The notes: generated by a model not told the origin, from the sequence alone. 56,935 nucleotides of DNA from Spirochaetia bacterium (GCA_029880265.1 JAOUOT010000019.1:1-56935); one strand, 5' to 3'. Shown: positions 1-7,679, counted from the first letter of the stretch. A program made the numbers and translations.

Positions 1-16
1 AATGATACGGCGACCA
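1..16. other. Illumina P5 adapter remnant
   Basis: The first 16 bases are identical to the 5' end of the Illumina P5 flow-cell adapter. The match stops at base 17. They also place a TGA (3-5) in frame just upstream of an otherwise continuous receptor sequence, which fits non-genomic sequence left on a contig end. Confidence 0.85.
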
Positions 17-17
17 T

Positions 18-347
18 ATGGTATATTCGCCAAAATACATGTATTCTCTTTACGCCGGTTATAAGGCTAAAGGCGGTTTCAAGGCCAGAATACAAACCGA
101 TACATGGGGTCCTTATTTTTTAGATCCGGCAAATACTGAAAAGTATAACGGATATACGTTTGTAACTAAAGCCATGATTGGTTATGATTACAAAAATCTT
201 GACTTTACTATAAACGCGGATAACTTGTTTAATAAAAAATACGCGATAGAAGTAAAGAAAAGGTCAACTTATAATGACGACGGCGCTAAAACTTACAGCC
301 CGGCGCCAACATTTTCAATGTTAGCGACGGTCAGTTATAAGTTTTAG
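18..347 (+). CDS. TonB-dependent receptor, C-terminal fragment
   Basis: This is the last ~109 residues of an outer-membrane TonB-dependent receptor. Visible are alternating aromatic/polar beta-strands, the family-typical penultimate strand with DFTINADNLFNKKY, and a C-terminal strand ending SYKF with terminal Phe, the outer-membrane barrel signature. The Met at 18 is internal, not a start; the rest of the gene is lost beyond the contig end. Such receptors import scarce ligands such as metal chelates and cofactors. The following DUF4198-like gene hints at a metal, but the ligand cannot be read from this piece. Confidence 0.85.
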   Translation: MVYSPKYMYSLYAGYKAKGGFKARIQTDTWGPYFLDPANTEKYNGYTFVTKAMIGYDYKNLDFTINADNLFNKKYAIEVKKRSTYNDDGAKTYSPAPTFSMLATVSYKF

Positions 348-411
348 AGGAGAATTGACAGAGATTTTATAAAAATATGGTCGCCGAATGTGAAGCAGGC
401 GCAAGCCAGTG

Positions 412-486
412 ATTTGTACGCTGCATCTCGATACGAATTTGCCTCATTATGAATGAAGCAAAGCACTCGATGACCAGCGTACAAAT
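412..486 (+). repeat. Long imperfect hairpin upstream of the DUF4198-like gene
   Basis: The perfect 12-bp inverted arms are 412-423 and 475-486. Partial inner pairing includes TTTGCCTCATT opposite AATGAAGCAAA, so the stem continues with bulges over about 75 nt. It sits between the receptor stop and the next gene and has no T-run. It could be an mRNA-processing or attenuation structure, or a mobile palindromic repeat. Confidence 0.6.
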
Positions 487-519
487 TTTATCGAGGCGGC
501 CCATGTAAAAGGATAACAT

Positions 520-1511
520 ATGAGAAAAAAAATACCGCAATACTTAACCATAATAATGGGAACACTATTTATACAACCTATCTTCGCGAATGAAAGCGTA
601 AAGATGAGCGAGCCAGAGCCTTTTTATTTAATGATTAGCAAACCGGCAGAAATGAAAAAGGGTTTTAAGCATGAATCAGAACACTCCGCCAAGCCGGTTA
701 GAAAATACTGGCTAAGCACAATTGAGAAAGACCTGAATCTCGAGGGTTTTATGACGCTTCCCGAGGCGACGATAAAGAAATTCAAATAGAATCTAAGACA
801 GAAGAAGGGTACCTGGTTTCATTTAAGACGCCATGGGGAGACGGCGAGCAGCACGGCGCGAATAATATTTACGTTATTAACAAACAGGTTATTAATAATA
901 CTTTATACGTAAGAACAACAAAATGGATTACTATTCATCATAGCTGCGCGTGGGGCCACGGTCGAAAACATGACAAAAAAAGACATCTTGCTTTGGCCAA
1001 TGAAAAAGTTCCTTTTGAAATTGTGCCGCAGGTTCTGTGGGACGATAAATTTCACATTAGAACCCAGACAGGCGATAACATAAAACTTTACGCTTATTCT
1101 TACGGCAAACCGCTTGAAAACGCAGAAATCTCGGTTTTATCTGAACAGCAATGGAAAAAAACAATGACTGCCGACAAAGAAGGCGGCGTTGAATTTCAGA
1201 TGATACGAGATTATTATCCGAAAGACTGGGCGCGGTTTCATAGAAGTCACAGAAGTTTTATGATTTTTGAGGCGGAATATGAAGTTGTCGAAAACGGCGA
1301 GTATCAGGGTCAAAGCTATAATAGAAGAAAGATGATAACAACCATGCCATGGAAGTATTCTCCGGCTCAAGACGATTACGCTTCATATTCTGCGGGGCTA
1401 ACCGTAGGCGCAGTGTTTTTTGTTTTAACCATTGGCGGCGTTTTATTTTATCGCGAACGAAGAAGAAAACCTTTTCTAGAGTTAGATTTTGAAAAGAAAC
1501 CAAAAAAGTAA
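520..1511 (+). CDS. DUF4198-like exported, membrane-anchored protein (frameshifted)
   Basis: Two reading-frame pieces (520-789 and the frame ending at 1511) read as one ~330-residue protein if a single base is restored near 765 in a G run. The second frame continues without a stop from about 771 through residues like KTPWGDGEQHG to the end. The N-terminus is a signal peptide ending near IFANE. The C-terminal half has an Ig-like layout (GDNIKLYAYSYGKPLENAEISV, then a T-x-D-x-x-G-G turn) as in DUF4198/NikM-type periplasmic domains linked to Ni/Co uptake. One C-terminal transmembrane helix (~GAVFFVLTIGGVLFY) is followed by a basic tail. The His-rich stretch HHSCAWGHGRKHDKKRH could bind metal. 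The frameshift may be a real mutation or an assembly error. Start ATG 520 follows AAAGGATAAC. Confidence 0.6.
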
Positions 1512-1529
1512 AAAAGAGAATTGATAAAA

Positions 1530-2498
1530 ATGAACAAGATAACAAAGTTTGTAAATAACGCTTCTATTAAAAGATTTCGTTTCTGGTTTCAGATAGTTGC
1601 GTTTTTTATTATAATATACGGCGGTTATGCGGCCATTGAAATAGGCGAAAACCTTCCCACGTTTGCCTGCCCTTACCTTGATAAGCCGGGCGGCACATGC
1701 TTTTTAATGGGTTTGCAGCATCGCTTTACCCTGCCTTTTGATCAGTTTATATCGTTCAGGGGCCTGGCAATAATTACGTCAATTTTATTTTTTCTGGCGG
1801 GATTTGTTTTTCTAAACAAAGCGTGGTGCGGCTATGTTTGCCCTATAGGTACCCTGCAAGACTGGTTTACGAAGATAAGACAGAAATTGGGAATCAGATA
1901 CAGTAATTATTCAGAGAAAAAGTTTAAAAAACTCAAGAAAATAAAATATATTCTGCTTGCTCTTTTAATTTTAATTCCTCTTGGTATTGCCAACTCGATT
2001 CCGGGCGTGGGTAAACTTTCTCACGACTGGGGCGTGCCGTTTTGCATGGTTTGCCCGGGAAGAACGGTTTTACCTATTTTTAACGGCGATTTCTCTCAGC
2101 TTACAATAGATTTCAGTTCAAAAACAAAAATGGTTTTTACATTTTTAGGAATGGCCGTAACCGGCATGTTTTTCGCCGGGGCCTTCTATAAGAAACGGTT
2201 TTTTTGTTTTTTCTGCCCTATGAGCGCCTTTCAGTTTATTTTCAAAAAACTGGGACTTTTAAGACTGGTAAAAGACGGCTCTAAATGCACAAAGTGCGGA
2301 GATTGTTACCGGGCCTGCGATATGGGCATTCGAGAAATTGCCGACGATGTTGAAAACAAAGATATCGTCAAAGACGACTGCATGATGTGCTTTAAATGCG
2401 TGGCCGCGTGCCCCGAAGAAGGTTGTCTTAAGGTAAATTTTTTAAGCAAAACAATATACAAAGCGACAGAAGAAGGTTTTTATAAAAGAACGAAATAA
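1530..2498 (+). CDS. NapH-type membrane-bound 4Fe-4S ferredoxin
   Basis: A 322-residue polytopic protein of the NapH/NosR-C-terminal/YccM family, which passes electrons between the quinone pool or a membrane reductase and a partner. It has about four to five transmembrane helices and the CxxxCP cytoplasmic motifs GYVCPIGTLQDW and CFFCPMSAFQ. Near the C-terminus are two [4Fe-4S] motifs (CTKCGDCYRAC and CMMCFKCVAACP). ATG 1530 is preferred over the in-frame TTG at 1521 because of GAGA upstream and the usual N-terminus. It lies directly before the DCCP-like pair and is the obvious candidate electron donor for it (inference). Confidence 0.85.
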   Translation: MNKITKFVNNASIKRFRFWFQIVAFFIIIYGGYAAIEIGENLPTFACPYLDKPGGTCFLMGLQHRFTLPFDQFISFRGLAIITSILFFLAGFVFLNKAWCGYVCPIGTLQDWFTKIRQKLGIRYSNYSEKKFKKLKKIKYILLALLILIPLGIANSIPGVGKLSHDWGVPFCMVCPGRTVLPIFNGDFSQLTIDFSSKTKMVFTFLGMAVTGMFFAGAFYKKRFFCFFCPMSAFQFIFKKLGLLRLVKDGSKCTKCGDCYRACDMGIREIADDVENKDIVKDDCMMCFKCVAACPEEGCLKVNFLSKTIYKATEEGFYKRTK

Positions 2499-2500
2499 AT

Positions 2501-2547
2501 TATGGCAATGGCGATGAGCGCCGAAGGCGCTCATCGCCATTGCCATA
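2501..2547 (+). repeat. Perfect 22-bp hairpin between ferredoxin and DCCP genes
   Basis: Arms 2501-2522 and 2526-2547 are perfect inverted repeats around a GAA loop. No T-tract follows, so it is not a classical intrinsic terminator. It lies within an apparent operon and could stabilise or separate the two mRNA halves. Confidence 0.9.
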
Positions 2548-2569
2548 TAAAGAAAAGGAATAAATAAAA

Positions 2570-3871
2570 ATGGAAAAAGAAAGAATTGAAAAAGTAAAAA
2601 AACATATTCGAACAGAAGCCGCTCTTGAGGCGGGTCAGGTCTTAAAAAAGATCACCGATAATTTTCCCGATAATCCCGAGGGAATGAAATATTTTTATGA
2701 TTTATTAAGCCGACAGTTCTCTGAAGAAATTCTGCCTAAAAACGGCAAAAAGCTTATCGGCACCATGTGCGTTCAGGTTCCCGACGAGTTGATTCTTGCC
2801 GCCGGCGCGAAACCTGTCAGGGTATGCAGCGGATCGTTTCCTTATGATAATGCCGGGGCCGAGTTTATGCCCGCAAAAACCTGTTCTATGATTAAAGCAA
2901 TTATGGGCCTTTTTCAGGTTGAAGACTTTCGCGAAAAATTTGATATGCTGGTTATACCTACAACCTGCGATCAAAAGAAAAAAACGACTGAAATTCTCAA
3001 AGATATGGGTTATGAAGCCTATTCTCTGGCCATGCCGTCAAGAAAAGACGACGATAATTCGAGATACTATTGGCAAAACTCGGTAAAAGAATTCGCGGCA
3101 GATTTAATGAAAAAAACCGGCAATAAGATTACCAAAGAAAGCCTGAAAAAGGCGTTTGATTTGAAAAATGAAGCCAGATATGAATTTAGAAGGCTTTTTA
3201 AGCTTAGAATGAAAAATCCGGCGGTAATTTACGGTAAAGACGCCTTTTTAATAGCCAACGCTTATTTTACCGACGATATCGAAAGCTGGACAGCGGCTTT
3301 AAAAAAATTAAACGACGAGCTTGAAAAAAAAGTCGAAGAAGGGTTTTCTGTGGCTAACGCGAAGGTCCCGAGATTTTTATTTACCGGTTCGCCGCCTATT
3401 TTCCCTAATATGAAAATACCTTTGCTTGTCGAAGAAGCCGGCGGATTGATTGCCATTGACGAGGTCTGTTCGTCGTCGAGGTTATTATACGATATGCCGT
3501 CTTATGACGAGCAGGGGCTTTATGATATGATTCCGGCGATTGCCGATTGTTATCTTAAACCATGCACTTGCCCGTGTTTTGTTCCCAATGAAGAAAGAAA
3601 AGACAAGATATCAAATTTAATTGATATGTTTAACATCGACGGGGTCATTTACCAGGCGTTTTCGGGATGCCAGCTTTACGAGATGGAACAAAAACTTATC
3701 GGCAATTTTCTAATGAAAAAAGGCGTGCCCATGCTTTATATTGAATCTGACTACAGTCCCGAAGATACGGGCCAGCTTTCAACAAGGGTAGAGGCTTTCA
3801 TTGAATCGATTAAGATGAAAAAAAAATCAAGCGCCGCTAAAAAAGAAGAAAATAAAAAGGATAAAAAATGA
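2570..3871 (+). CDS. Double-cubane cluster protein-like (YjiM/HgdB superfamily) reductase
   Basis: A 433-residue member of the 2-hydroxyacyl-CoA dehydratase/benzoyl-CoA reductase D-subunit superfamily. A single large-subunit gene next to one activator gene matches the double-cubane cluster proteins (DCCP; E. coli YjiM type), not the two-subunit HgdAB or BcrBC enzymes. DCCPs use ATP-driven electrons to reduce small substrates at an [Fe8S9] cluster. Cysteines lie at about 67, 86, 105, 133, 300, 327, 332, 334, 336 and 367, including TTCDQKKK, the unusually dense PCTCPC and FSGCQLYE. The family's C-terminal GQLSTRVEAFIE is present. The tail is Lys-rich and low in complexity. ATG 2570 follows AAAAGGAA; the stop overlaps the next start (ATGA). 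Physiological substrate unknown. Confidence 0.8.
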   Translation: MEKERIEKVKKHIRTEAALEAGQVLKKITDNFPDNPEGMKYFYDLLSRQFSEEILPKNGKKLIGTMCVQVPDELILAAGAKPVRVCSGSFPYDNAGAEFMPAKTCSMIKAIMGLFQVEDFREKFDMLVIPTTCDQKKKTTEILKDMGYEAYSLAMPSRKDDDNSRYYWQNSVKEFAADLMKKTGNKITKESLKKAFDLKNEARYEFRRLFKLRMKNPAVIYGKDAFLIANAYFTDDIESWTAALKKLNDELEKKVEEGFSVANAKVPRFLFTGSPPIFPNMKIPLLVEEAGGLIAIDEVCSSSRLLYDMPSYDEQGLYDMIPAIADCYLKPCTCPCFVPNEERKDKISNLIDMFNIDGVIYQAFSGCQLYEMEQKLIGNFLMKKGVPMLYIESDYSPEDTGQLSTRVEAFIESIKMKKKSSAAKKEENKKDKK

Positions 3872-4677
3872 AAGTATACGCGGGAATAGACATTGGCTCT
3901 ACATCCATCAAGATTGTGCTAATTGACGAGTCTGAAAATATTGTGGCGCATTCGACAAACCCTACGGGCGCGAGTTTTCATAAAAACTCAATGGATGCTT
4001 TTCAGTCGCTTCTTGAAAGAGAAAATATTCAAAAAGCAGATATCTTATATCTGGCTTCAACGGGATACGGCAGAAAGCTCTTAAAAGAGGCCGACGAGAC
4101 CATTAGTGAGATTACGGCGAACGCCGTAGGGGCCAAAAAATCCGCCGAAAAAATAGGAACCGTAAAAACCGTTATTAACATCGGCGGGCAAGACTTAAAA
4201 GGCATCTCGCTTGACGAAGAGGGTAACTGCGGTAATTTTGTGATGAACGACAAATGCGCGGCCGGCACGGGCAGGTTTCTTGAAATGACGGCGCGTACTC
4301 TTGAAACCTCGGTCGATAAACTCGGCGAATTGCATTTTAACTTAAAAGGGGTGCCGGCCTCTATTAACAGCACCTGCACGGTTTTTGCCGAATCAGAAAT
4401 TATCTCTCTTTTGGCAAACGGTCATTCACATGAAGGCATTGTCGTGGGTGTTCACTATTCAATCGCAAAGAGAATCGCAAGGCTTATTAAAAGAATAGGG
4501 GTTGAAGACATCATCTTTTTTGACGGGGGCCCGGCCATGAACAAGGGGCTTGTCGAAGCCGTTGAAAACGAGCTTATGAGAGAGCTTTATATTCCCGATG
4601 TTCCGCAGATTACAACCGCTTTCGGGGCGGCTTTAATCGCCAGGTCGGTATACCATGAAGAGGAAGTTCATGCCTGA
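3868..4677 (+). CDS. ATPase activator / DCCP reductase (YjiL/HgdC family)
   Basis: A 269-residue ASKHA-fold ATPase that injects low-potential electrons into the partner reductase. The phosphate-binding loop GIDIGSTSIK opens the protein; a second nucleotide motif is NIGGQDLKGI. The two cysteines that hold a [4Fe-4S] cluster across the homodimer are visible in KCAAGTGRF and STCTVFAESE. Length is normal for the family. The start overlaps the upstream stop by 4 bases, so translation is probably coupled and the two proteins made together. Confidence 0.9.
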   Translation: MKVYAGIDIGSTSIKIVLIDESENIVAHSTNPTGASFHKNSMDAFQSLLERENIQKADILYLASTGYGRKLLKEADETISEITANAVGAKKSAEKIGTVKTVINIGGQDLKGISLDEEGNCGNFVMNDKCAAGTGRFLEMTARTLETSVDKLGELHFNLKGVPASINSTCTVFAESEIISLLANGHSHEGIVVGVHYSIAKRIARLIKRIGVEDIIFFDGGPAMNKGLVEAVENELMRELYIPDVPQITTAFGAALIARSVYHEEEVHA

Positions 4678-5290
4678 GGCCTCAAGTTTATTTTTATTAG
4701 GCGTTATAAACGGAGCCGCCATCTGCAGCTTCTCGTGCCTTACGTATATTGGTCCGCTTTTTTTAAGTTCAGGCGAGGGTTTTAAAGACGGATTTTTTGC
4801 TTCAATGTCGTATCTTTCGGGCAAAATTATCGTTTATACAATTTTATCGGGGTTCGCCGCCGTCTTGGGCAAAGCTCTTACGGCTAAGCTTGAATTCTCG
4901 GGTTCATATGCGATGGGCATAGCGCTGATACTTATGGCCGCTGTTTACCCTTATCTTTCAAAGAAAAGCTGCTCAAGGGCCGTATGCGCCAAAAAGAAAA
5001 AAATGTCTATGTTTTTTACCGGCGTCATGACAAGTTTTGTGCCTTGCCCCGCGATTATAGGCCTGTTTATGATTTCAGCAGAAAACGGCTCGGTAATAAC
5101 GGGCCTTTCATACGGATTCATTTACGGCATGGGGCTTCTTATCTCGCCACTTTTGCCGCTTTCAGGAATGCTTACCATGATTTCAGAGAGAATAAAAACA
5201 GAGGTCAAAAATTTTGCGCCATATTTAAATGCGCTTTCGACAATTATCGTTTTTATACTGGGGGTTAGAATGATTATAAATGCCGCATAA
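4670..5290 (+). CDS. SafE/CcdA-like polytopic membrane protein
   Basis: A ~206-residue membrane protein with about six hydrophobic segments, resembling the TauE/SafE-UreH-CcdA superfamily. Conserved-looking Cys/Pro sites lie in CSFSCLTYIGP (helix 1) and FVPCPAIIG (start of the second half), giving an internal two-fold layout. CcdA relatives move reducing equivalents through paired cysteines; SafE/UreH relatives are linked to ion or metal export. ATG 4670 has AGGAAG close upstream; ATG 4655 is an alternative adding five residues. It overlaps the end of the activator gene, so it is the operon's last member. Confidence 0.65.
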   Translation: MPEASSLFLLGVINGAAICSFSCLTYIGPLFLSSGEGFKDGFFASMSYLSGKIIVYTILSGFAAVLGKALTAKLEFSGSYAMGIALILMAAVYPYLSKKSCSRAVCAKKKKMSMFFTGVMTSFVPCPAIIGLFMISAENGSVITGLSYGFIYGMGLLISPLLPLSGMLTMISERIKTEVKNFAPYLNALSTIIVFILGVRMIINAA

Positions 5291-5332
5291 GTAACTAAAG
5301 CGGCAAAAAATGTTACAATAGCAGATTATTGT

Positions 5333-5489
5333 AAACTCATACTTTTTAATGTCGCCCTGAGGTCTTAACCTCCTTCACCGGCTTCGGGGCGGCTTATTTT
5401 AACGCAATGATTTAAACATTGAAACTCATATTTTTAACGGTCGCCCTGAATATCTCCTCCTTCTTATTTAAGGGCGGCCCGATTTTTTT
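5333..5489 (+). ncRNA. Two tandem 68-nt structured elements with CCTCCTT loops
   Basis: Copies at 5333-5400 and 5422-5489 (period 89) both begin AAACTCAT, a T-run and GTCGCCCTGA. Both carry a pyrimidine CCTCCTT stretch complementary to a Shine-Dalgarno sequence, and close with GGGCGGC plus a T-rich tail. The central sequences differ while the closing stem (GTCGCCC/GGGCGGC with one G:U) is kept, which suggests conserved RNA structure. They may be paired small RNAs or serial terminators of the upstream operon. Confidence 0.5.
5439..5489 (+). terminator. Intrinsic terminator after the DCCP operon
   Basis: Arms 5439-5447 and 5471-5479 pair over 9 bp with one G:U and are followed by CGATTTTTTT. 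The loop holds the CCTCCTT stretch. Confidence 0.6.
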
Positions 5490-5592
5490 AATACAGATAT
5501 CATAACCAGGCATGTTTTTTTTACGCGAATTTACAGAAAACTTAGATAATTACGCCGAGCAAGGCCTGGTTAACGTATAATTTACAGAAGTA

Positions 5593-5640
5593 GCCAGAAA
5601 GATTTCTCTGTGCGCTCTGTGAACTCTGTGGCTTTCTGGT
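5593..5640. repeat. Hairpin enclosing a CTCTGTG triplet motif
   Basis: GCCAGAAAG (5593-5601) and CTTTCTGG (5632-5639) form a stem around three spaced CTCTGTG words (about 5605-5630). A related complementary word run (CAGAGAACACAGA) occurs near 33420. It lies in the 433-base gene-free stretch 5291-5722, which otherwise shows only the tandem elements. Confidence 0.6.
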
Positions 5641-5722
5641 GTTTATGTTCGAATTCTGGTCTTTTAGAATATCGCATGATCAAAATAGTTGACAAATTGA
5701 AAAAGTTCGTCATTCATTACCA

Positions 5723-6547
5723 ATGGCGGTAAAAACGGCGGGTTTTCGAGGTTTTATAAATCGTTCTTTTTCCTATTTTTTTAAGGGTACATCTTTTTAT
5801 AGATTTCTTCTTGGTACAAGCGATTTTTCTATTTTCTCATGGAACGTGATAATATCGGGCAGAAAACTTACCTTCGCGCATATGGATGCATTTATGCGCG
5901 TGGTAATAAACCAGATAAAGTTTACGGGCGCAAAGGCCCTGCCTTTATTGTCAATTATTTCGCTTACAATAGGCGCCTCTACAATCATTCAGGCCGTTAC
6001 CTTTCTGCCAAAATTCGGACAAGACGACTTTATCGGAAATCTTTTAAAACTGGTCATTGTAAGAGAAATAGGGCCCTTGATAACCGCGATTGTTGTTTTA
6101 ACGCGCTCGGGCTCTGCCATAGCGGCAGAAATGGCGACCCAAAAACTACACCGCGAAATTGAGGCCATCGAGCTAATGGGCATAAACCCGAATTTATTGA
6201 TGACTTTGCCGAGGGTTATAGGCGGCGTCGTGGCCGTTTCTTTATTAATCGTTTACTTCGATTTTATCGCCTTTTTAGGAGGATACTTAATTGCCGCGAT
6301 GGTATCTTCGTTTCCTTTCAGTACGCTTTTAGAGCACTTGCTGAAATCTATGACGCTTTTGGATGTTTTCAGCAGCTTTGTGAAGGCGTTTATTTATGGG
6401 CTTACAATTCCTTTGGTATGCAGTTATTACGGCTTAAAACCGAATACGCTTTTTGAAATTCCCATCTATGTGTCAAAAGCGGTGGTGACCAGTTTATTCA
6501 GCGTGTTTTTATTAAACGGATTTATTTCTGTAATTTTCTATTTGTAG
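5723..6547 (+). CDS. mlaE: MlaE-family ABC transporter permease
   Basis: A 274-residue permease of the MlaE/YrbE/Ttg2B family, the inner-membrane part of the transporter that moves phospholipids between inner and outer membranes. It has the long amphipathic N-terminus and five to six helices. The central family block (ITAIVVLTRSGSAIAAEMA, then EIEAIELMGINP) and the C-terminal SYYGLKP loop are all present. Partners MlaF (ATPase) and MlaD (MCE protein) are not adjacent, so it is an orphan locus or they lie elsewhere. No clear Shine-Dalgarno precedes the start. The 3' end overlaps the convergent neighbour by 10 bases. Confidence 0.9.
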   Translation: MAVKTAGFRGFINRSFSYFFKGTSFYRFLLGTSDFSIFSWNVIISGRKLTFAHMDAFMRVVINQIKFTGAKALPLLSIISLTIGASTIIQAVTFLPKFGQDDFIGNLLKLVIVREIGPLITAIVVLTRSGSAIAAEMATQKLHREIEAIELMGINPNLLMTLPRVIGGVVAVSLLIVYFDFIAFLGGYLIAAMVSSFPFSTLLEHLLKSMTLLDVFSSFVKAFIYGLTIPLVCSYYGLKPNTLFEIPIYVSKAVVTSLFSVFLLNGFISVIFYL

Positions 6548-7206
6548 TATTCTCTAGACAGAGGGAAAATAATTTTCATGCTCGTCAACGTTTCATTCTT
6601 CGCGTTAATTTTTTCAATCGTAAAAAATTTCGCGTCATGATTTTCAGACTTTAATAAAAGCATGATTAGGGTGATTCCGTTCTTAGGGATGTTTTTATTT
6701 TTTTTAACTTCTTTATAAAACGATAAAATATTATTATATTTATGGGCCTTTTTTGAGTTATCTTGAATTTCTTTTTCTTCAATGGGCCAAAGCATACGAT
6801 TGTTTATAACATTGATAATTATTCTATGAGGGTTATAGTCGAGATTAAGTTCGGCATAAAGACCCTTTTCTTTCGCCAACTCGGCGGTTTCAAGCAGAGT
6901 TTTGTTTTTTAATTCTTCTTCAAATCTCTCTTTACCTTTTTTATATTGAAAATCATTTTCTATTTTAATCTCAATATCGTCAAAGAAAATCTTTTTTAAA
7001 TTGGCCTCTACGGCGTTTTTACAAAGCTCTTTGATAATTGTTAAAATGGCGGCTTTGTATTCAAGACGATTATATTGCCCTAGAATTTGTGAAACCATAA
7101 AATCAATTGATTTTTCGGTTTCTTCAAGAAAATAATACATTTTAAATCTTATATTATTTTCGTCGCGGATGGTTTTTTCAAGTTCCGATTTTAATTCTAA
7201 ACGCAT
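6538..7206 (-). CDS. HATPase-like (histidine-kinase-type ATPase) protein
   Basis: A ~222-residue soluble protein. ILTIIKELCKNAVEANLKK resembles the N-box of GHKL ATPases, and the ITLIMLLLKS...FFTIEK region suits the last strands of that fold, but no clear G1/G2 glycine loops or phospho-acceptor His are visible. It could be an anti-sigma-type or regulatory ATPase-like protein. ATG 7206 is chosen; a TTG at 7215 would add three residues. Convergent with mlaE. Confidence 0.45.
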   Translation of the reverse strand: MRLELKSELEKTIRDENNIRFKMYYFLEETEKSIDFMVSQILGQYNRLEYKAAILTIIKELCKNAVEANLKKIFFDDIEIKIENDFQYKKGKERFEEELKNKTLLETAELAKEKGLYAELNLDYNPHRIIINVINNRMLWPIEEKEIQDNSKKAHKYNNILSFYKEVKKNKNIPKNGITLIMLLLKSENHDAKFFTIEKINAKNETLTSMKIIFPLSREYYK

Positions 7207-7318
7207 GGTTGACAATTTAAAATAAGACTTTCTTTTGCCAAGAAAAAATTATCTTTCAATTCGCTGAGGCCTCTTGGGGGCCGTTTCTCGATTGTTGTAT
7301 TTGACAGATTTTCCGTGA

Positions 7319-7345
7319 CCGGGCAGGTCATAATGACCTGCCCGG
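7319..7345. repeat. Mirror-duplicated left end of the IS
   Basis: CCGGGCAGGTCA (7319-7330), TAA, then TGACCTGCCCGG (7334-7345) is a perfect 12-bp palindrome. The outer half repeats the IS terminal sequence in inverted orientation, like an IRR-3 bp-IRL junction. Confidence 0.75.
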
Positions 7346-7400
7346 ATAAAACAGATCCAGTCTAAATGTTAGATTGAGCCGATATTTACAGGAGGGTCAA

Positions 7401-7679
7401 ATGGCCAGAAAACAATATAAACCAGAAGAGATTGTTCAACATTTAAGAACAGTTGAAATCGAAAAATCAAAGGGAGCTACCCAAGAAGATGCCGCAAGGA
7501 AGATTGGAGTTTCTTATCAAACACTCCTTCGTTGGCAAAAAGAATATGGTAGCCTGAATCTTGATCAGGTAAAACGCCTGAAGGCTCTGGAAAAAGAAAA
7601 CGCCAGATTGAAAAGAGTTGTTGCTGATCAGGCAATCGATATTTCAATCTTAAAAGAAGTTAGCGAGGGAAACTTCTAA
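7401..7679 (+). CDS. IS3-family OrfA (transposase helix-turn-helix)
   Basis: A 92-residue protein with the typical helix-turn-helix (ATQEDAARKIGVSYQTLLRW) that binds the IS ends. A leucine-zipper-like tail (LKALEKENARLKRVVADQA) follows. ATG 7401 has an excellent AGGAGG 6 bases upstream, so the longer in-frame extension is rejected. OrfB lies in the -1 frame immediately after GNF-stop, as expected for -1 frameshifting. Confidence 0.9.
   Translation: MARKQYKPEEIVQHLRTVEIEKSKGATQEDAARKIGVSYQTLLRWQKEYGSLNLDQVKRLKALEKENARLKRVVADQAIDISILKEVSEGNF

Noticed and set aside
412..486. Cobalamin or other known riboswitch in front of the second gene
   Set aside because: I could not find the conserved B12-box or other aptamer core sequences; only a hairpin is supported.
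2570..4677. Calling the pair 2-hydroxyglutaryl-CoA dehydratase or benzoyl-CoA reductase
   Set aside because: Those enzymes need two different large subunits plus acyl-CoA genes; here one large subunit with extra cysteines accompanies one activator, which fits DCCP better.
4984..5268. Plus-strand open frame inside the SafE/CcdA-like gene
   Set aside because: It is an alternative frame of a convincing membrane protein and lacks its own start signals.
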